Shown: positions 18,776-28,548, counted from the first letter of the stretch. The stretch is DNA of 64,000 nucleotides from Azomonas agilis (GCF_007830255.1 NZ_VLKG01000012.1:1-64000), one strand, 5' to 3'. A program made the numbers and translations. Notes: generated from the sequence alone by a model not told the origin.

Positions 18776-20315
18776 TCAGGGGGTAGGTAACTTAGCTGGG
18801 GAGCGAGGGTCTACATTCGCTTTCAATCCACCGCTGAAACTGGCTACATCAAACCCATGCTGTTGCAATACCCGTGCGGCAAAGTAGCTCATTTTGCCAA
18901 AGGCACAGAGCGTAATAACAGGCCGCGAAGGATCTAACTGTGCTAACTGAGACCGTAACAACGGGAAGGGAATATTTGTGACTTGAGAAAAAGGTGCAGG
19001 AAAGGCTTCAGCAAGGGGTTTTCCTCGGACATCAATGACCTGTACCTGAGCATCATCAGGAATATGAATGGTATGTTTCACCAATCCATCCTGACGATTG
19101 CAAGCCGCGAATCCCGCCAAATTCACAATATCTTTAGCGGCTCCAAAAGGCGGCGCATAGGCCAACTCTAATATGGCAGAGATCTTCGACGGTCATTTCA
19201 GCGGCTAGCGCGGAGGCTAGGATATCTAAACGCTTGTCGATACCTTCAAAACCTGTGACCTGAGCGCCTAATAAACGACCGGTTTCTGGCTCCCAAAGAA
19301 TTTTTAGGGTAAGCGGTTTGGCTCCGGGATAGTAACCGGCATGATGGCTGTCATTGACCGTCACTGTCTCATAAATCCGCCCCTGTGCTTGCAGGCGTTT
19401 TTCGCTCCATCCGGTAATACCCGCAACTTCAAAAGCTCGGACGATGCCGGTGCCCAAAGACCCAGGATAAGGGCGAGCCCTAAAACACATGGTCGGCAGC
19501 CACACGTCCTTGCCGGACCCATTGGAACTCTCTGCAAAAACCTGATCCAAGGTTTCCACAGCATCTCCAGCAGCATAAATATCAGGGTCAGAGGTTTGTT
19601 GATAAGCATTAACCTGAATGTGTCCAGCCTGACCTAAGGCTAATCCAGCAGCCTTTGCCACCTGTGTATCTGGACGTACCCCCACGGAGAGAATCACCTG
19701 ATCTGCTTCTAGTATTTGTCCCGATGCTAAATGACAACGCACATGCTCTATATCACCCTCACAGTGCGTCAGTTGATCGCCCAAATGCAGATGAATACCC
19801 TGATGGCGTAGTTCAGTATCTAATAAAGCCGTCATAGGCTCATCCAGCAGTGGGAGCACCTGTGCTTACTGCTCCACCAGATGCACACTTAAACCTTTGC
19901 GGTGCAATTGTTCGGTCATTTCTAAACCAATAAAACCGGCTCCGATGACCACCGCTCGCATGCCTTCATTAGTGGCCGCGAGGATGGCATCCATATTTTG
20001 GAGCGTATGGAGGGTAAAAATGCGAGGATCATCCATACCCGGTAGCTGAGGACGAATCGGCATAGCACCAGGTGCCAACATCAACTTGTCGTAGGGGAAA
20101 ATTTCAAGTTCCCCAGTGAGAGCACGCCTTACATGAACCTGCTTGGCCTGACGATCAATAGCAACCACTTCACAGCCAGTCCGCACATCCAAATTGAGTA
20201 GTGCCTTTAAGGATTCAGGCGTTTGAGTGGCCAGAACGTCTCGGTTGGGAATCTCACCGCCAATGTGATAGGGCAAACCGCAGTTAGCAAAAGAGCTGCC
20301 TAGCGCGTGCTGCAA
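18776..20315 (-). pseudogene. CoA-disulfide reductase with C-terminal rhodanese domain, broken
   Basis: Three pieces read in order on the minus strand. 20315-19867: SSFANCGLPYHIGGEI (redox Cys) and AVVIGAGFIGLEMTEQLHRK, ending at an in-frame TAA. 19866-19134, same frame: LPLLDEPMTALLDTELR, DQVILSVGVRPDTQVAK and DIYAAGDAVET. Then a one-base shift leads to 19165-18776: AYAPPFGAAKDIVNLAGF plus a rhodanese domain with VIDVRGKP and ITLCAFGKMSYFAARVL (LCAFG is the usual Cys loop). The N-terminal FAD motif is missing. An intact gene would encode a CoADR-rhodanese fusion of about 560 residues that reduces CoA or persulfide disulfides. Confidence 0.83.
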
Positions 20316-20562
20316 AAGAAGCTCCTAATTAAAAGTTTAGGGTGCGGCAAATGTCTAAGTACTGACTACGGTACGCCTAGGATCTCATCGGTAAACGAAT
20401 CGTGGCCCATGCCTGATCTTACCCAGTTTGGGTTAATACGGAATTAAGACAAACACCTACCTTAATGGGTAGTGGTGCTTTACAGAAATTAAGCCAATCC
20501 TAATAAGAGGATCAAAACCCAAACCATGTATCCATACTACAAAAATAAACTGGAGCAACCAC

Positions 20563-21342
20563 ATGAAAATAAAAGGAAAAACAGTTTTAGTCACTGGTTC
20601 TGGACGTGGCATTGGGCGTAGCATTGCTCTACGCCTTGCTCAAGACGGTGCCAATCTAGCACTAGTAGACATGATGCCTGATGGTATTAGCGCAGTAGCA
20701 AATGAAATTAAAGCCCTAGGCGGTCGTGCAATCACATTTACAGCTGATGTAAGTGATCCACAACAGATTACCGCCGCAGTAGAAAGCACAGTACATGAAC
20801 TGGGCGGCATGGATATCATGATCAATAACGCAGGTATCGCATTGATCGGTCCACTAATTGATACTGAACCTGCTGCAGTAGAGCGCGTCATGCGTGTCAA
20901 CGTTAACGGCGTACTCTGGGGCATTCAAGCAGCTGCTCGTAGCTTCAAAGCACGCAGCATACCCGGCAAGATCATTAGTGGCTGCTCAATCGCAGGTCAC
21001 GAGGGTTATGCGCTACTAGGTGTGTATTCTGCAACCAAATTTGCGGTACGCGCGCTCACACAAGCAGCTGCTAAAGAACTGGCATCTGATGGTATTACTG
21101 TAAATTCCTATTGTCCGGGCGTGGTTGGCACCGATATGTGGGTGGAAATTGACAAGCGCATGGCCGAAGTGACTGGAGCAAAAGTTGGTGAAACTTACGA
21201 TAAGTTCGTAAATAACATTGCGTTAGGCCGTGCACAAACACCGGAAGACGTTGCGGCATTTGTCAGCTACCTAGCGGGGCCTGACTCCGATTACATGACG
21301 GGTCAATCCATCATCATTGATGGCGGATTGGTTTACCGTTAA
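20563..21342 (+). CDS. Short-chain dehydrogenase, acetoin/diacetyl reductase (BudC) type
   Basis: A 259-residue classical [23 protein letters not shown] (residue 11) is the NAD-binding motif, NNAG (near 89) stabilises the sheet, and [13 protein letters not shown] (Y near 156) supplies the catalytic Tyr-x-x-x-Lys; the serine lies in [10 protein letters not shown]. The overall pattern ([20 protein letters not shown]) resembles meso-2,3-butanediol dehydrogenase/diacetyl reductase. GGAG stands ten bases ahead of the ATG. It is a single gene flanked by non-coding sequence; physiological substrate is not certain. Confidence 0.82.
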   Translation: MKIKGKTVLVTGSGRGIGRSIALRLAQDGANLALVDMMPDGISAVANEIKALGGRAITFTADVSDPQQITAAVESTVHELGGMDIMINNAGIALIGPLIDTEPAAVERVMRVNVNGVLWGIQAAARSFKARSIPGKIISGCSIAGHEGYALLGVYSATKFAVRALTQAAAKELASDGITVNSYCPGVVGTDMWVEIDKRMAEVTGAKVGETYDKFVNNIALGRAQTPEDVAAFVSYLAGPDSDYMTGQSIIIDGGLVYR

Positions 21343-21733
21343 GTGTAATTCTAGGCGGTGCAGTTCACAGTGACGAAGACGAAAAGGTATCTAGTTTCGC
21401 CGCGAGGTGGGAATTTTAATCCATCGAGCTTCACTAGCTGCCAATCTTATTGCCTTTGAATCCAAAATTATTTACTTACTGATGGGTATGAAAAGGGGTA
21501 GCCATTACTTTTTAAGCTATCCCTTGCATTTTCTAGACTTTATCCGCAAAAATTTCGACAGCCCTGAAATCGGAAACTTACGCCTAGACTTTTTTCGTGG
21601 CCACTTTTTGCTCAAGTTCAACGTAAGAGCAACTTGATAGGCCATCTCCTGTAATAGGGGTGAGTATACTAACATGCAAGAATGCTACAGGCTGATGGAT
21701 AATAGGTCGCCCTTTCCCAGCTAGGCCTAAATC
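21343..21733. other. Intergenic region between the SDR and dbpA
   Basis: About 390 bases, AT-rich. A 76-codon open frame exists here, but it has no ribosome site of note and no recognisable family, so I do not call it. I see no RNA gene or repeat. Confidence 0.5.
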
Positions 21734-23110
21734 GTGACCCTTGCATTTTCCTCCTTGCCATTACCCGCACCGCTGCTAGCCAGTCTCGACAGTCTGGGCT
21801 ACCACAGTATGACACCCATTCAGCAGCAGGCCTTACCGCTGGCACTTGCCGGACATGACCTGATTGCCCAAGCTCGTACAGGTAGCGGTAAGACAGCGGC
21901 TTTTGCATTGAGCGTATTGGCGCAACTCAATCCACGCTATTTAGGTTGCCAAGCGTTAGTTCTCTGTCCCACGCGTGAATTGGCTGAGCAAGTGGCTCGA
22001 GAATTTCGGCAGTTAGCCCGTGCCATTGGTAATATTAAAGTGCTGACGCTGTGTGGTGGTGTGCCGCTTGGTCCACAAATTGGCTCGCTGGAACATGGCG
22101 CACATATTGTGGTGGGTACACCAGGACGGATTCAGGAGCACTTGCGTAAAGACACGCTACGTCTCAAAGGGCTTAGCCAATTGGTTCTGGATGAAGCTGA
22201 CCGCATGCTTGAAATGGGCTTTATCGAGCCAATTCGCGAGATTATTGAGCAAACCCCAGAGCGCCGCCAGACTTTACTGTTCTCCGCAACTTATCCGGCA
22301 AGTATCGAGCAACTGGCCGAACGCTTTCTACGCACGCCTCAACGCATCATTGTAGAATCGTTACACGGTGACAGTGAAATCCGCCAGCGCTTCTACCGAG
22401 TCGACCCACTTAGCCGTCATGCGGCAGTGGCCCGTCTGCTGCTGCACTACCGCCCAACCTCCAGTATCGTGTTTTGCCAAACCCGACAACAGTGCCAAGA
22501 ACTGGCAGATTGGCTCAATCTTCGTAAGATTTCCAGCGTGGCACTGCATGGCGATCTTGAACAACGTGAACGGGATCAAGTATTAACGTTGTTTGCTAAT
22601 CGCAGTTGCAGCGTATTGATTGCCACCGATGTGGCCGCGCGAGGCTTGGATATTGATAATCTGGAAGTAGTCATTAATCTAGAACTAGCTCGCGACCCAC
22701 AAGTACATATCCATCGTATCGGACGTACTGGTCGCGCAGGAGCTACTGGCCAAGCTTTCTCGCTAGTCGCGCCGAATGAAATGGCCCGTGCCACTGCTAT
22801 TGAAGCGCTACAAGAACGAGAATTGACTTGGGCTAACCTCGACAGTCTATCTGATACTGCTGACCAGCGCCTACTTCCGCCAATGACATCCATCTGTATC
22901 AGTGTGGGTCGCAAGGATAAAATGCGACCCGGCGATATTCTTGGTGCACTCACCGGCACTGATGGCTTGCCCAGTGAAGTGATCGGTAAGATCAGTTTAT
23001 TTGATCACTGTGCTTATGTTGCTATTCAACGCGAGCACGCTCGTACAGCTCTAAGTCGCCTCACTGAGCGCAAAGTAAAAGGCCGCAGTGTGCGTGGGCG
23101 TATTCTCTAA
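21734..23110 (+). CDS. dbpA: ATP-dependent RNA helicase DbpA
   Basis: A 458-residue DEAD-box helicase from a GTG start. Q motif YHSMTPIQQQALPLAL, motif I ARTGSGKT, motif II VLDEADRM (DEAD), motif III SAT, and in the second half IATDVAARGLDI and HRIGRTGRAG are all intact. The C-terminal ~75 residues (from ICISVGRKDKMRPGDILGAL to KGRSVRGRIL) are the RNA-recognition domain that binds hairpin 92 of 23S rRNA. DbpA helps assemble the large ribosomal subunit. A single gene, no operon partner visible; a probable terminator follows. Confidence 0.93.
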   Translation: MTLAFSSLPLPAPLLASLDSLGYHSMTPIQQQALPLALAGHDLIAQARTGSGKTAAFALSVLAQLNPRYLGCQALVLCPTRELAEQVAREFRQLARAIGNIKVLTLCGGVPLGPQIGSLEHGAHIVVGTPGRIQEHLRKDTLRLKGLSQLVLDEADRMLEMGFIEPIREIIEQTPERRQTLLFSATYPASIEQLAERFLRTPQRIIVESLHGDSEIRQRFYRVDPLSRHAAVARLLLHYRPTSSIVFCQTRQQCQELADWLNLRKISSVALHGDLEQRERDQVLTLFANRSCSVLIATDVAARGLDIDNLEVVINLELARDPQVHIHRIGRTGRAGATGQAFSLVAPNEMARATAIEALQERELTWANLDSLSDTADQRLLPPMTSICISVGRKDKMRPGDILGALTGTDGLPSEVIGKISLFDHCAYVAIQREHARTALSRLTERKVKGRSVRGRIL

Positions 23111-23127
23111 ACATCTTGGCTTGCCCA

Positions 23128-23165
23128 CCGTTGCGCAGAACTTACATCGCGTAACGGTTTTTATA
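23128..23165 (+). terminator. Rho-independent terminator of dbpA
   Basis: CCGTTGCG (23128-23135) pairs with CGTAACGG (23150-23157) with one G-U pair and a 14-base loop, directly followed by TTTTTATATTCTT-like sequence. It lies 18 bases past the dbpA stop. Confidence 0.6.
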
Positions 23166-23719
23166 TTCTTAATACGACAGCTCCTAGTTGCTGCTGCCGC
23201 AGTATCCGGTTGCATTTCGTAGCAAGGCGGTATCGATGGCTTTGATACCTTCCATGCTCAAATATTTCCCCATCCGTTGTTAAGCTATCAAATCTGGTAA
23301 TCCCCTAAAAAATTAGCCGATGCCAGAAGTGGAGTTTTCTCGTAGTTTTATCCGAGAGAGCTGAGGTTGAGCAAGGTATGTAACGCACTGGTGGTATATG
23401 GAAGGAATAAATCTAATTAAAACCAGAAAGCGTTTATCGCCTCAGTTTTGGTCACATAAGCGTGTGAAGAAATGTACTAGGTGTGTAGTCCCGAAATGTT
23501 CTTGGTAACCAAGGGGATCATCTTACCCACATGGCAACCGTATACTAGTGAAAATTTTGGAGTGTTTTGTTTTACTGTGGCACATTCAGGCTGTGAGTGA
23601 CTGTTTTAACTCTTGAAAATAGACCTCCAACAGTCGCTTCCGCTGTGAGCGGATCAGCTTAGCGAGACTGCAAAACAAAGGTTAACCCCAGCACCCTAAC
23701 CTTTATCCAAGATGAGCCA
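23166..23719. mobile_element. Non-coding stretch containing an IS3-type end remnant (23293-23345)
   Basis: Around 23293-23345 the sequence (TAATCCCCTAAAAAATTAGC, then a TGCCAGAAGTGG-type stretch) closely follows the IS end at 11509-11560. No orfA follows: the element is only an end. The remaining ~500 bases show no gene I can support. Confidence 0.65.
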
Positions 23720-24209
23720 ATGACAGCCTCAAAGATGAACCCTAGTATTGATATCCCTGCGCACTTGATCAGCCTTGCCAAGGCAAATACCGAGGTACAG
23801 GTACTCTGGCTCTATGGCTCTATGGCTCTATGGCTCTATGGCTCTATGGCTCTATGGCTCCCAGTCTAAAGGAACTGCTAGGCCAAACAGTGACTAAGAT
23901 TTAGCGGTCGCCTTTGACCCTGTTAAATTGACTGGGCCATTCGGTTCTATTCTGGAGAATCGGTTGCGCCCGGAGTTGCTAGCCCTAGACTGGCAGCGCG
24001 CCTTGGGATTAGCGGAAGGAAAAATCTCCATTATTGATATCAACCAAGCGCCTATCCCATTAGCTTTTGCTGTTGTGGATGCCAATCACCTACTCTACTG
24101 TCGGGATGAGGGTCGGCGGTTAGGAGAGGAAGCCCGCATCATGTCTCAGATGGAGATTAATTACACTCATCGCCCCCTGAGCATTAGTAATAAAGAGAAG
24201 TCGATATGA
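23720..24209 (+). pseudogene. MntA-type nucleotidyltransferase antitoxin, broken
   Basis: Starts MTASKMNPSIDIPAHLISLA and reaches VQVLWLYGS, the GS motif of MNT nucleotidyltransferases, where a six-copy 8-bp repeat has been inserted (23810-23857) and shifts the frame. Beyond it the correct phase reads SKGTARPNSD-stop-DLAVAF: the conserved second acidic motif NSDYDLAV has its Tyr codon replaced by TAA. The remaining C-terminal part is open to TGA 24209. It overlaps the downstream HEPN gene by four bases. Intact MntA adenylylates and silences the partner HEPN RNase; this copy cannot. Confidence 0.8.
23810..23857. repeat. Six tandem copies of the 8-bp unit CTCTATGG
   Basis: The unit CTCTATGG occurs six times without interruption inside the LYGS codons of the mntA pseudogene. 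Because 8 is not a multiple of 3, each copy gained or lost changes the reading frame. One, four or seven copies would keep frame. Confidence 0.95.
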
Positions 24210-24620
24210 GCGATAATGCATACATTAGTGCTCTGCGCATCAGCCTGTCACGCTACCGAGCGGAGTTGTTTGAAATTCATACTTGCAACAACGGGTACTT
24301 TCCAATCTGGAGTACCGTGCAGCAGAGCGGATTCTTCAGGTTTCAATCGAGGCATGTATCGGTGTGGCAAAACACTGGGCTAGAGCCTTGGCACAACATA
24401 TGCCTATCAAGCGTTTGAAATTTTGGTTCAACGTGGAGCCTTGGCAGTCGACTCCCTGAGCGGATGGCGCAAAATTATTGGCTTACGCAATGCACTGGTT
24501 CACGATTATCTCAATATTGACCCTGAAATCATCCGCAGCGTGATTGCTCAGGGCTACAGCGATCAACTATTCGCTTTTGCAAATCAAGGACTCGACTGGT
24601 TGGCAGCCCATACCGATTGA
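24206..24620 (+). pseudogene. HepT-type HEPN toxin, frameshifted
   Basis: Three phases must be joined. The start gives MSDNAYISALRISLSRYRAE; a second phase gives LSNLEYRAAERILQVSIEAC and GVAKHWARAL; the third gives AYQAFEILVQRGALAVDSLS and IIGLRNALVHDYLNIDPEII. RNALVHDY is the RX4-6H ribonuclease motif of HEPN toxins with the Tyr that MntA adenylylates. At least two frameshifts separate the start from the active site, so no toxin is made. It is paired with the broken mntA upstream through an ATGA overlap; both partners have decayed. Confidence 0.82.
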
Positions 24621-25068
24621 TGCAGCCACGCAGGTGTTTTGGAAATTTCAAAAACGGGTGGGGCGTTCTGTTGGCATGGAAATCGACTACAGCGGGTATC
24701 TGACTGAGCGAATATTTAAAATGCTCAATTCAGACTCTCTGAAATCGCTGACAAACTCTTTCTGCTCATATGTAGGATGAACAAATAATGACCAATCCTG
24801 CATCGGCCCGTCATGAAAGGCTTACAGCACTTTTTCAACAAACTTATGCACTGTTTTTGTGGAAAACCAACCCAACAACCGAATGCGAAACAGCCCTTGA
24901 GCCCTTTTTCATGAAACCTACACTTCTGCTGGGCGAATCGGCTCCAATGCCCGCTCTTCCTGAGATAATCCCAACAAGCCATAATCCAGCCATTGCTTAT
25001 CAGCTTTACAATCAGATGTGAAACTTAGACACCTCCCAAGCTAGAGTTGTGTCTTTGATGCAGCAGTA
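24621..25068. other. Unassigned stretch between HEPN remnant and Xre/RES pair
   Basis: Short open frames exist (for example 24788-25021 on the plus strand) but none has a ribosome site plus a family resemblance I recognise. Probably debris of former genes. Confidence 0.4.
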
Positions 25069-25115
25069 CCTCACTCGGTATATACCTTGTATAATGCGGT
25101 AAACACCGAATGAGG
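25069..25115 (+). promoter_or_regulatory. Candidate operator/promoter of the first Xre/RES pair
   Basis: GGTATATACC (25077-25086, perfect palindrome) and GGTAAACACC (25098-25107) lie exactly 21 bp apart and flank a TATAAT at 25090-25095. Outer arms CCTCACTCGGT (25069) and ACCGAATGAGG (25105) are also near-complementary. This suits autorepression by a dimeric antitoxin. Confidence 0.6.
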
Positions 25116-25123
25116 GCTTTTGT

Positions 25124-25573
25124 ATGCTGGCTGAAATTCTGCGTGAACCCAGTTATGCGGCTTATCGCGCCCGCTTACAGCGCTTGTTGGATATTCCCGT
25201 TGAAGCCACAGACCTAGAAATCCATACCCAAATCAGCCGTGGCTTTTCAGCTAACCGCTTGATGCAATTGGCCGAAGAAGGGGTCGTTACGCCTTTAGAA
25301 CGCGATCAAATTATTCCCCTACGCACCCTAAAAACCCGCATTGAGCGGGCACAACCCTTGACGGTTGAAGAAAGCGATCGTTTTTTTCGAGTAGCCCACA
25401 TTACCGCTATGGCTGAAGTGGTATTCGGCAGTTGGGAAAAAGCCAAGCGTTGGTTGTCCAAACCCAAAGAGCGCTTTGCCGGACAAACTCCAATACAGAT
25501 GCTTACCACCCAACAAGGCACAGGGCAGGTAGAGGAAATGCTGTTGCAGGTGGCAGAAGGGTTGGCTTTGTGA
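25124..25573 (+). CDS. Xre/MbcA/ParS-type antitoxin of a RES toxin
   Basis: A 149-residue protein. The middle region (QISRGFSANRLMQLAEEGVVTPLERDQIIPLRTL) resembles the helix-turn-helix part and the C-terminal region (FFRVAHITAMAEVVFGSWEKAKRWLSKPKERFAGQTP, then MLTTQQGTGQVEEML) is the DUF2384 toxin-binding domain of the Xre/MbcA/ParS family, with the hallmark W-L-x-x-P and TxxGxxxVE motifs. GAGGG precedes the ATG by eight bases. Its stop overlaps the RES toxin start by four bases. It should neutralise the toxin and repress the pair through the palindromes just upstream. Confidence 0.88.
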   Translation: MLAEILREPSYAAYRARLQRLLDIPVEATDLEIHTQISRGFSANRLMQLAEEGVVTPLERDQIIPLRTLKTRIERAQPLTVEESDRFFRVAHITAMAEVVFGSWEKAKRWLSKPKERFAGQTPIQMLTTQQGTGQVEEMLLQVAEGLAL

Positions 25574-26007
25574 TTCTGTGGCGGATCAGCGCCTATGCCG
25601 ATTTGATAGGCATTGGTGGACTCCGAGCAGGTGGGCGTTGGCATCATCGCGGGCGACCTGTGGTCTATGCGGCTGATAGCCCCGCCAGTGCTCTCCTGGA
25701 GATTCTGGTGCATCTGGAAATTGATCCGGAAGACCTCCCCAGCACCTTGCAGTTAATTCGTATCGAATTGCCAGACCCTGCATCCCTTGCAGAAGCCCCA
25801 ACCTTACCAGAAGACTGGCGCACAAATCTGGCGTTTACCCGCAGCGTGGGGGATCGTTTTTTAGAAAGCCGAAGCACCCTGCTGTTACCTGTGCCAAGCG
25901 CCATTATCCCCTATACCACCAACTATTTATTCAACCCCTTGCATATAGAGGCTAACGGAGTCTGCCTTGAGGTTGAACGCTTCCCGTTGGATTTACGCCT
26001 GATTTAA
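25570..26007 (+). CDS. RES-domain toxin (NAD+-degrading type)
   Basis: A 145-residue RES protein from a GTG at 25570: VILWRISAYADLIGIGGLRA, GGRWHHRGRPVVYAADSPAS (R and Y of the NAD pocket), ALLEILVHLE, and TRSVGDRFLESRSTLLLPVPSAI, giving the R...E...S residues that name the family. RES toxins such as MbcT degrade NAD+ by phosphorolysis or hydrolysis. A longer frame upstream is open but is not RES-like; the GTGA overlap with the antitoxin stop fixes the start. The pair appears intact, in contrast with everything around it. Confidence 0.88.
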   Translation: MILWRISAYADLIGIGGLRAGGRWHHRGRPVVYAADSPASALLEILVHLEIDPEDLPSTLQLIRIELPDPASLAEAPTLPEDWRTNLAFTRSVGDRFLESRSTLLLPVPSAIIPYTTNYLFNPLHIEANGVCLEVERFPLDLRLI

Positions 26008-26071
26008 GTCAGCGCCTCATCAGCTCCGAAAACCACAACAGCACCTCACACGCTCCTTACTCAAGGATCAG

Positions 26072-26856
26072 CCAACAAATCAAATCACCAAGACAGTATC
26101 AACAAAGCCTTGTAGGCTGCCTGTGACACCTTTCGGGGCACCATCAGCGCCGATACCTACAAAGACTTCATCCTCACCATGCTGTTTCTCAAATACATCT
26201 CCGATGTTTGGCAGGATCACTACGATGGCTATAAGGCCGAATACGGTGACGAGCCAGAGCTCATTGAAGAAGCCAACGGCACCAAGCTCAAAGATGCGGG
26301 CAAAAGCGTGTTCCAAGACATCTCCTTCAACACCGACAAGCTGGGCGAGGAGAAGCAAAAAAACACCATCCTGCGCCACCTGCTGGAAGACTTTGCTAAG
26401 GAAGACCTCAACCTCAAGCCCAGCCGCGTGGGTACGCTGGATGTGATCGGCAACGCCTACGAATACCTGATCAAAAACTTCGCCGCCAGTGGTGGACAAA
26501 AAGCTGGTGAGTTCTATACCCCGCCCGAAGTCTCTGATCTGATTGCCGAGCTGCTTGACCCACAACCGGGCGACAGTATTTGTGATCCGGCTGTGGTTCC
26601 GGCTTCTTGCTGATGAAGTGTGGCCGCAAAGTCGTCGCCAACCACGGCAGCAAGCAATACGCTCTCTACGGCCAAGAGGCCATTGGCTCTACCTGGTCAC
26701 TGGCTAAAATGAATATGTTTCTGCATGGCGAGGACAACCACAAAATCGAATGGGGCGACACCATCCGCAACCCTAAGCTGCTGGATAAAAACGGCGACCT
26801 GATGCTGTTCGACATCGTGACCGCCAACCCGCCGTTCAGTTTGGACAAAGGAACTC
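26072..26856 (+). pseudogene. hsdM: Type I restriction-modification methyltransferase HsdM, broken
   Basis: In order: NHQDSINKAL-stop-AACDTFRGTISADTYKDF (TGG to TAG at about 26113), ILTMLFLKYISDVWQDHYDG, DVIGNAYEYLIKNFAASGGQ, AGEFYTPPEVSDLI, then CDPA followed by a one-base deletion that destroys the SAM motif CGSGSLL. The other phase continues LLMKCGRKVVANHGSKQYAL to DIVTANPPFSLDK, the catalytic NPPF. The ATG start is also lost. The gene then stops abruptly and runs into the fic gene; its C-terminal third is missing. Intact HsdM methylates adenine within the type I complex. Confidence 0.87.
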
Positions 26857-26860
26857 GGCT

Positions 26861-27581
26861 ATGTATGACCTCACAAAGCTGGACGCGCTCAAGGCCAAGC
26901 TGGATGAGCATCGCCCGCTCGATGCCGCCGTGACTGCCAGCCTGCATGAGAGCTTGGTGCTGCAATGGACGTATCACAGCAACGCCATTGAGGGAAACAC
27001 CCTCACCCTAAAAGAAACCAAGGTGGCGCTGGAAGGCATCACCATTGGCGGTAAAACTCTGCGTGAACACTTTGAGGCCATCAACCATCGAGATGCCATC
27101 CTGCGGGTGGAAGAACCCGTGAGCCAGCAGCAGCCACTGGATGAGTGGACGATTAAAACCCTGCACCAATTAGTATTAAAAAACATTGATGCAGACAACG
27201 CCGGACGTTACCGAAGCGTTAACGTGCTGATCTCCGGTGCCGAACACCGCCCGCCGCAAGCTGTGCAGGTGCCGGAACAGATGGAAACCAGAGTGGTGCC
27301 GCACTCAAGCACAGGCGCTGCACCCCTTTGTGGACGGCAATGGCCACACCTCTCGCTTGCTGATGAACCTCGAACTGATGAAAAAAGCCGGATTTCCTGC
27401 AACGGTGATTGAAGTGGCGCAACGGCTGGAATACTACAAAGCCCATTGCACAGGTGATTACAGCGATTTTATGGCCTTGGTAGGCCGTGCTGTGGAATAC
27501 AGCTTTGCACCCTATTGGTGGGCGCTGGACATTGAAGCGGAAGTGACAAAGTATTTGGGGGACTTGGGTTATGGTGCCTGA
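26861..27581 (+). pseudogene. Fic-family AMP transferase, internally deleted and frameshifted
   Basis: MYDLTKLDALKAKLDEHRPL, then LVLQWTYHSNAIEGNTLTL (inhibitory-helix-type S-N-x-I-E-G-N motif) and DADNAGRYRSVNVLISGAEH belong to Fic proteins. After VPEQMETR a segment is missing and the phase changes; the Fic core follows as ALHPFVDGNGHTSRLLMNLE. The usual motif is HPFxxGNGRxxR; here the first R is H. It overlaps hsdS by eleven bases. A fic gene between hsdM and hsdS is a known arrangement. It is very unlikely to encode an active enzyme. Confidence 0.82.
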
Positions 27582-28548
27582 AGGTTGGGAAGTGAAGTAT
27601 TTATCTGAGCTGGCTAGTAAGGTCAGCGATGGTATCCATAAGACTCCAGTTTATGCCGATGCTTCGGACATTTACTTTATTAATGGCAACAACCTGAAAA
27701 ACGGCTCAATTATTATTCAAGAGTCTACAAAGTGTGTAGATAAAAACGATGCTATTAATCACCGCAAGAAACTAGGTGATCGTACTATTCTAATGTCTAT
27801 AAATGGAACTATTGGGAATCTAGCGTACTACAAAGGGGAAAACGTTGTTTTAGGAAAGAGTACGGCTTACATAAGTATAGGTATAAGGTCTGATTTAGAC
27901 TTTGTCTACTACGTTTTATCTAGCTCGAAAACGCAAGCATTTTATGAATCAGAACTAACCAGAACGACCATTCTAAACTTGTCAATTAAGTCTATTAAGA
28001 ACACAAGAATCAAAACTCCCCCCCCTCCCCGAACAAAAGAAAATCGCCCAGACTCTTTCCACTTGGGACAAGGCCATCACCACCACCGAGCAACTGCTTG
28101 CCAACAGCCAGCAGCAGAAAAAAGCCCTGATGCAACAACTGCTCATCGGCAAAAACGCCTGCTGGATCAGAATGGGGTGAGGTTTGAGGGGGATTGGAAG
28201 GATTTTCCCTTAAATAAGATGGCGGAAGTCATCGTCAGTCCCGTTGATAAAAAGACCGAATCAAATGAAATTCCGGTAGAGCTTTGTAATTAAACAGATA
28301 TTTATTACAACAATCTAATTACAAAAAATATTAGTTTTATGAGGGCAACAGCCACTAGATCTGAAATCGAAAGATATACCTTAAAAAAGGTGATGTCATT
28401 ATCACCAAAGACTCCGGGCGATATAGCAGTACCAGCACTAGTTTCAGAAGATTTGAATGGAGTCGTATGCGGATATCACCTAGCTATTATTCGGCCGTTT
28501 GGCAGTTATGTTGATGGTGCCTTTCTAAACTACTTATTTTCTATGTAA
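27571..28548 (+). pseudogene. hsdS: Type I restriction specificity subunit HsdS, broken
   Basis: MVPEGWEVKYLSELASKVSD begins a first target-recognition domain ending near IKTP. A C-run holding one base too many (28018-28027) throws the next ~50 codons out of phase; the right phase there reads LPEQKKIAQTLSTWDKAITT, the central conserved helix. One A too few near 28152 restores phase for RLLDQNGVRFEGDWKDF, the second half. A TAA replaces a Tyr codon at 28291 (CN-stop-TDIYYN); then another pair of compensating indels follows. The second recognition domain ends early at 28548. No hsdR is present. Confidence 0.84.

Noticed and set aside
21407-21637. 76-codon plus-strand frame before dbpA
   Set aside because: No ribosome site and no recognisable motif; treated as intergenic.
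23810-23857. CRISPR-like repeat
   Set aside because: Units are 8 bp and contiguous without spacers; it is a simple tandem repeat.
24725-24982. 85-codon minus-strand frame with many Cys
   Set aside because: No start signal or family; chance frame in debris.
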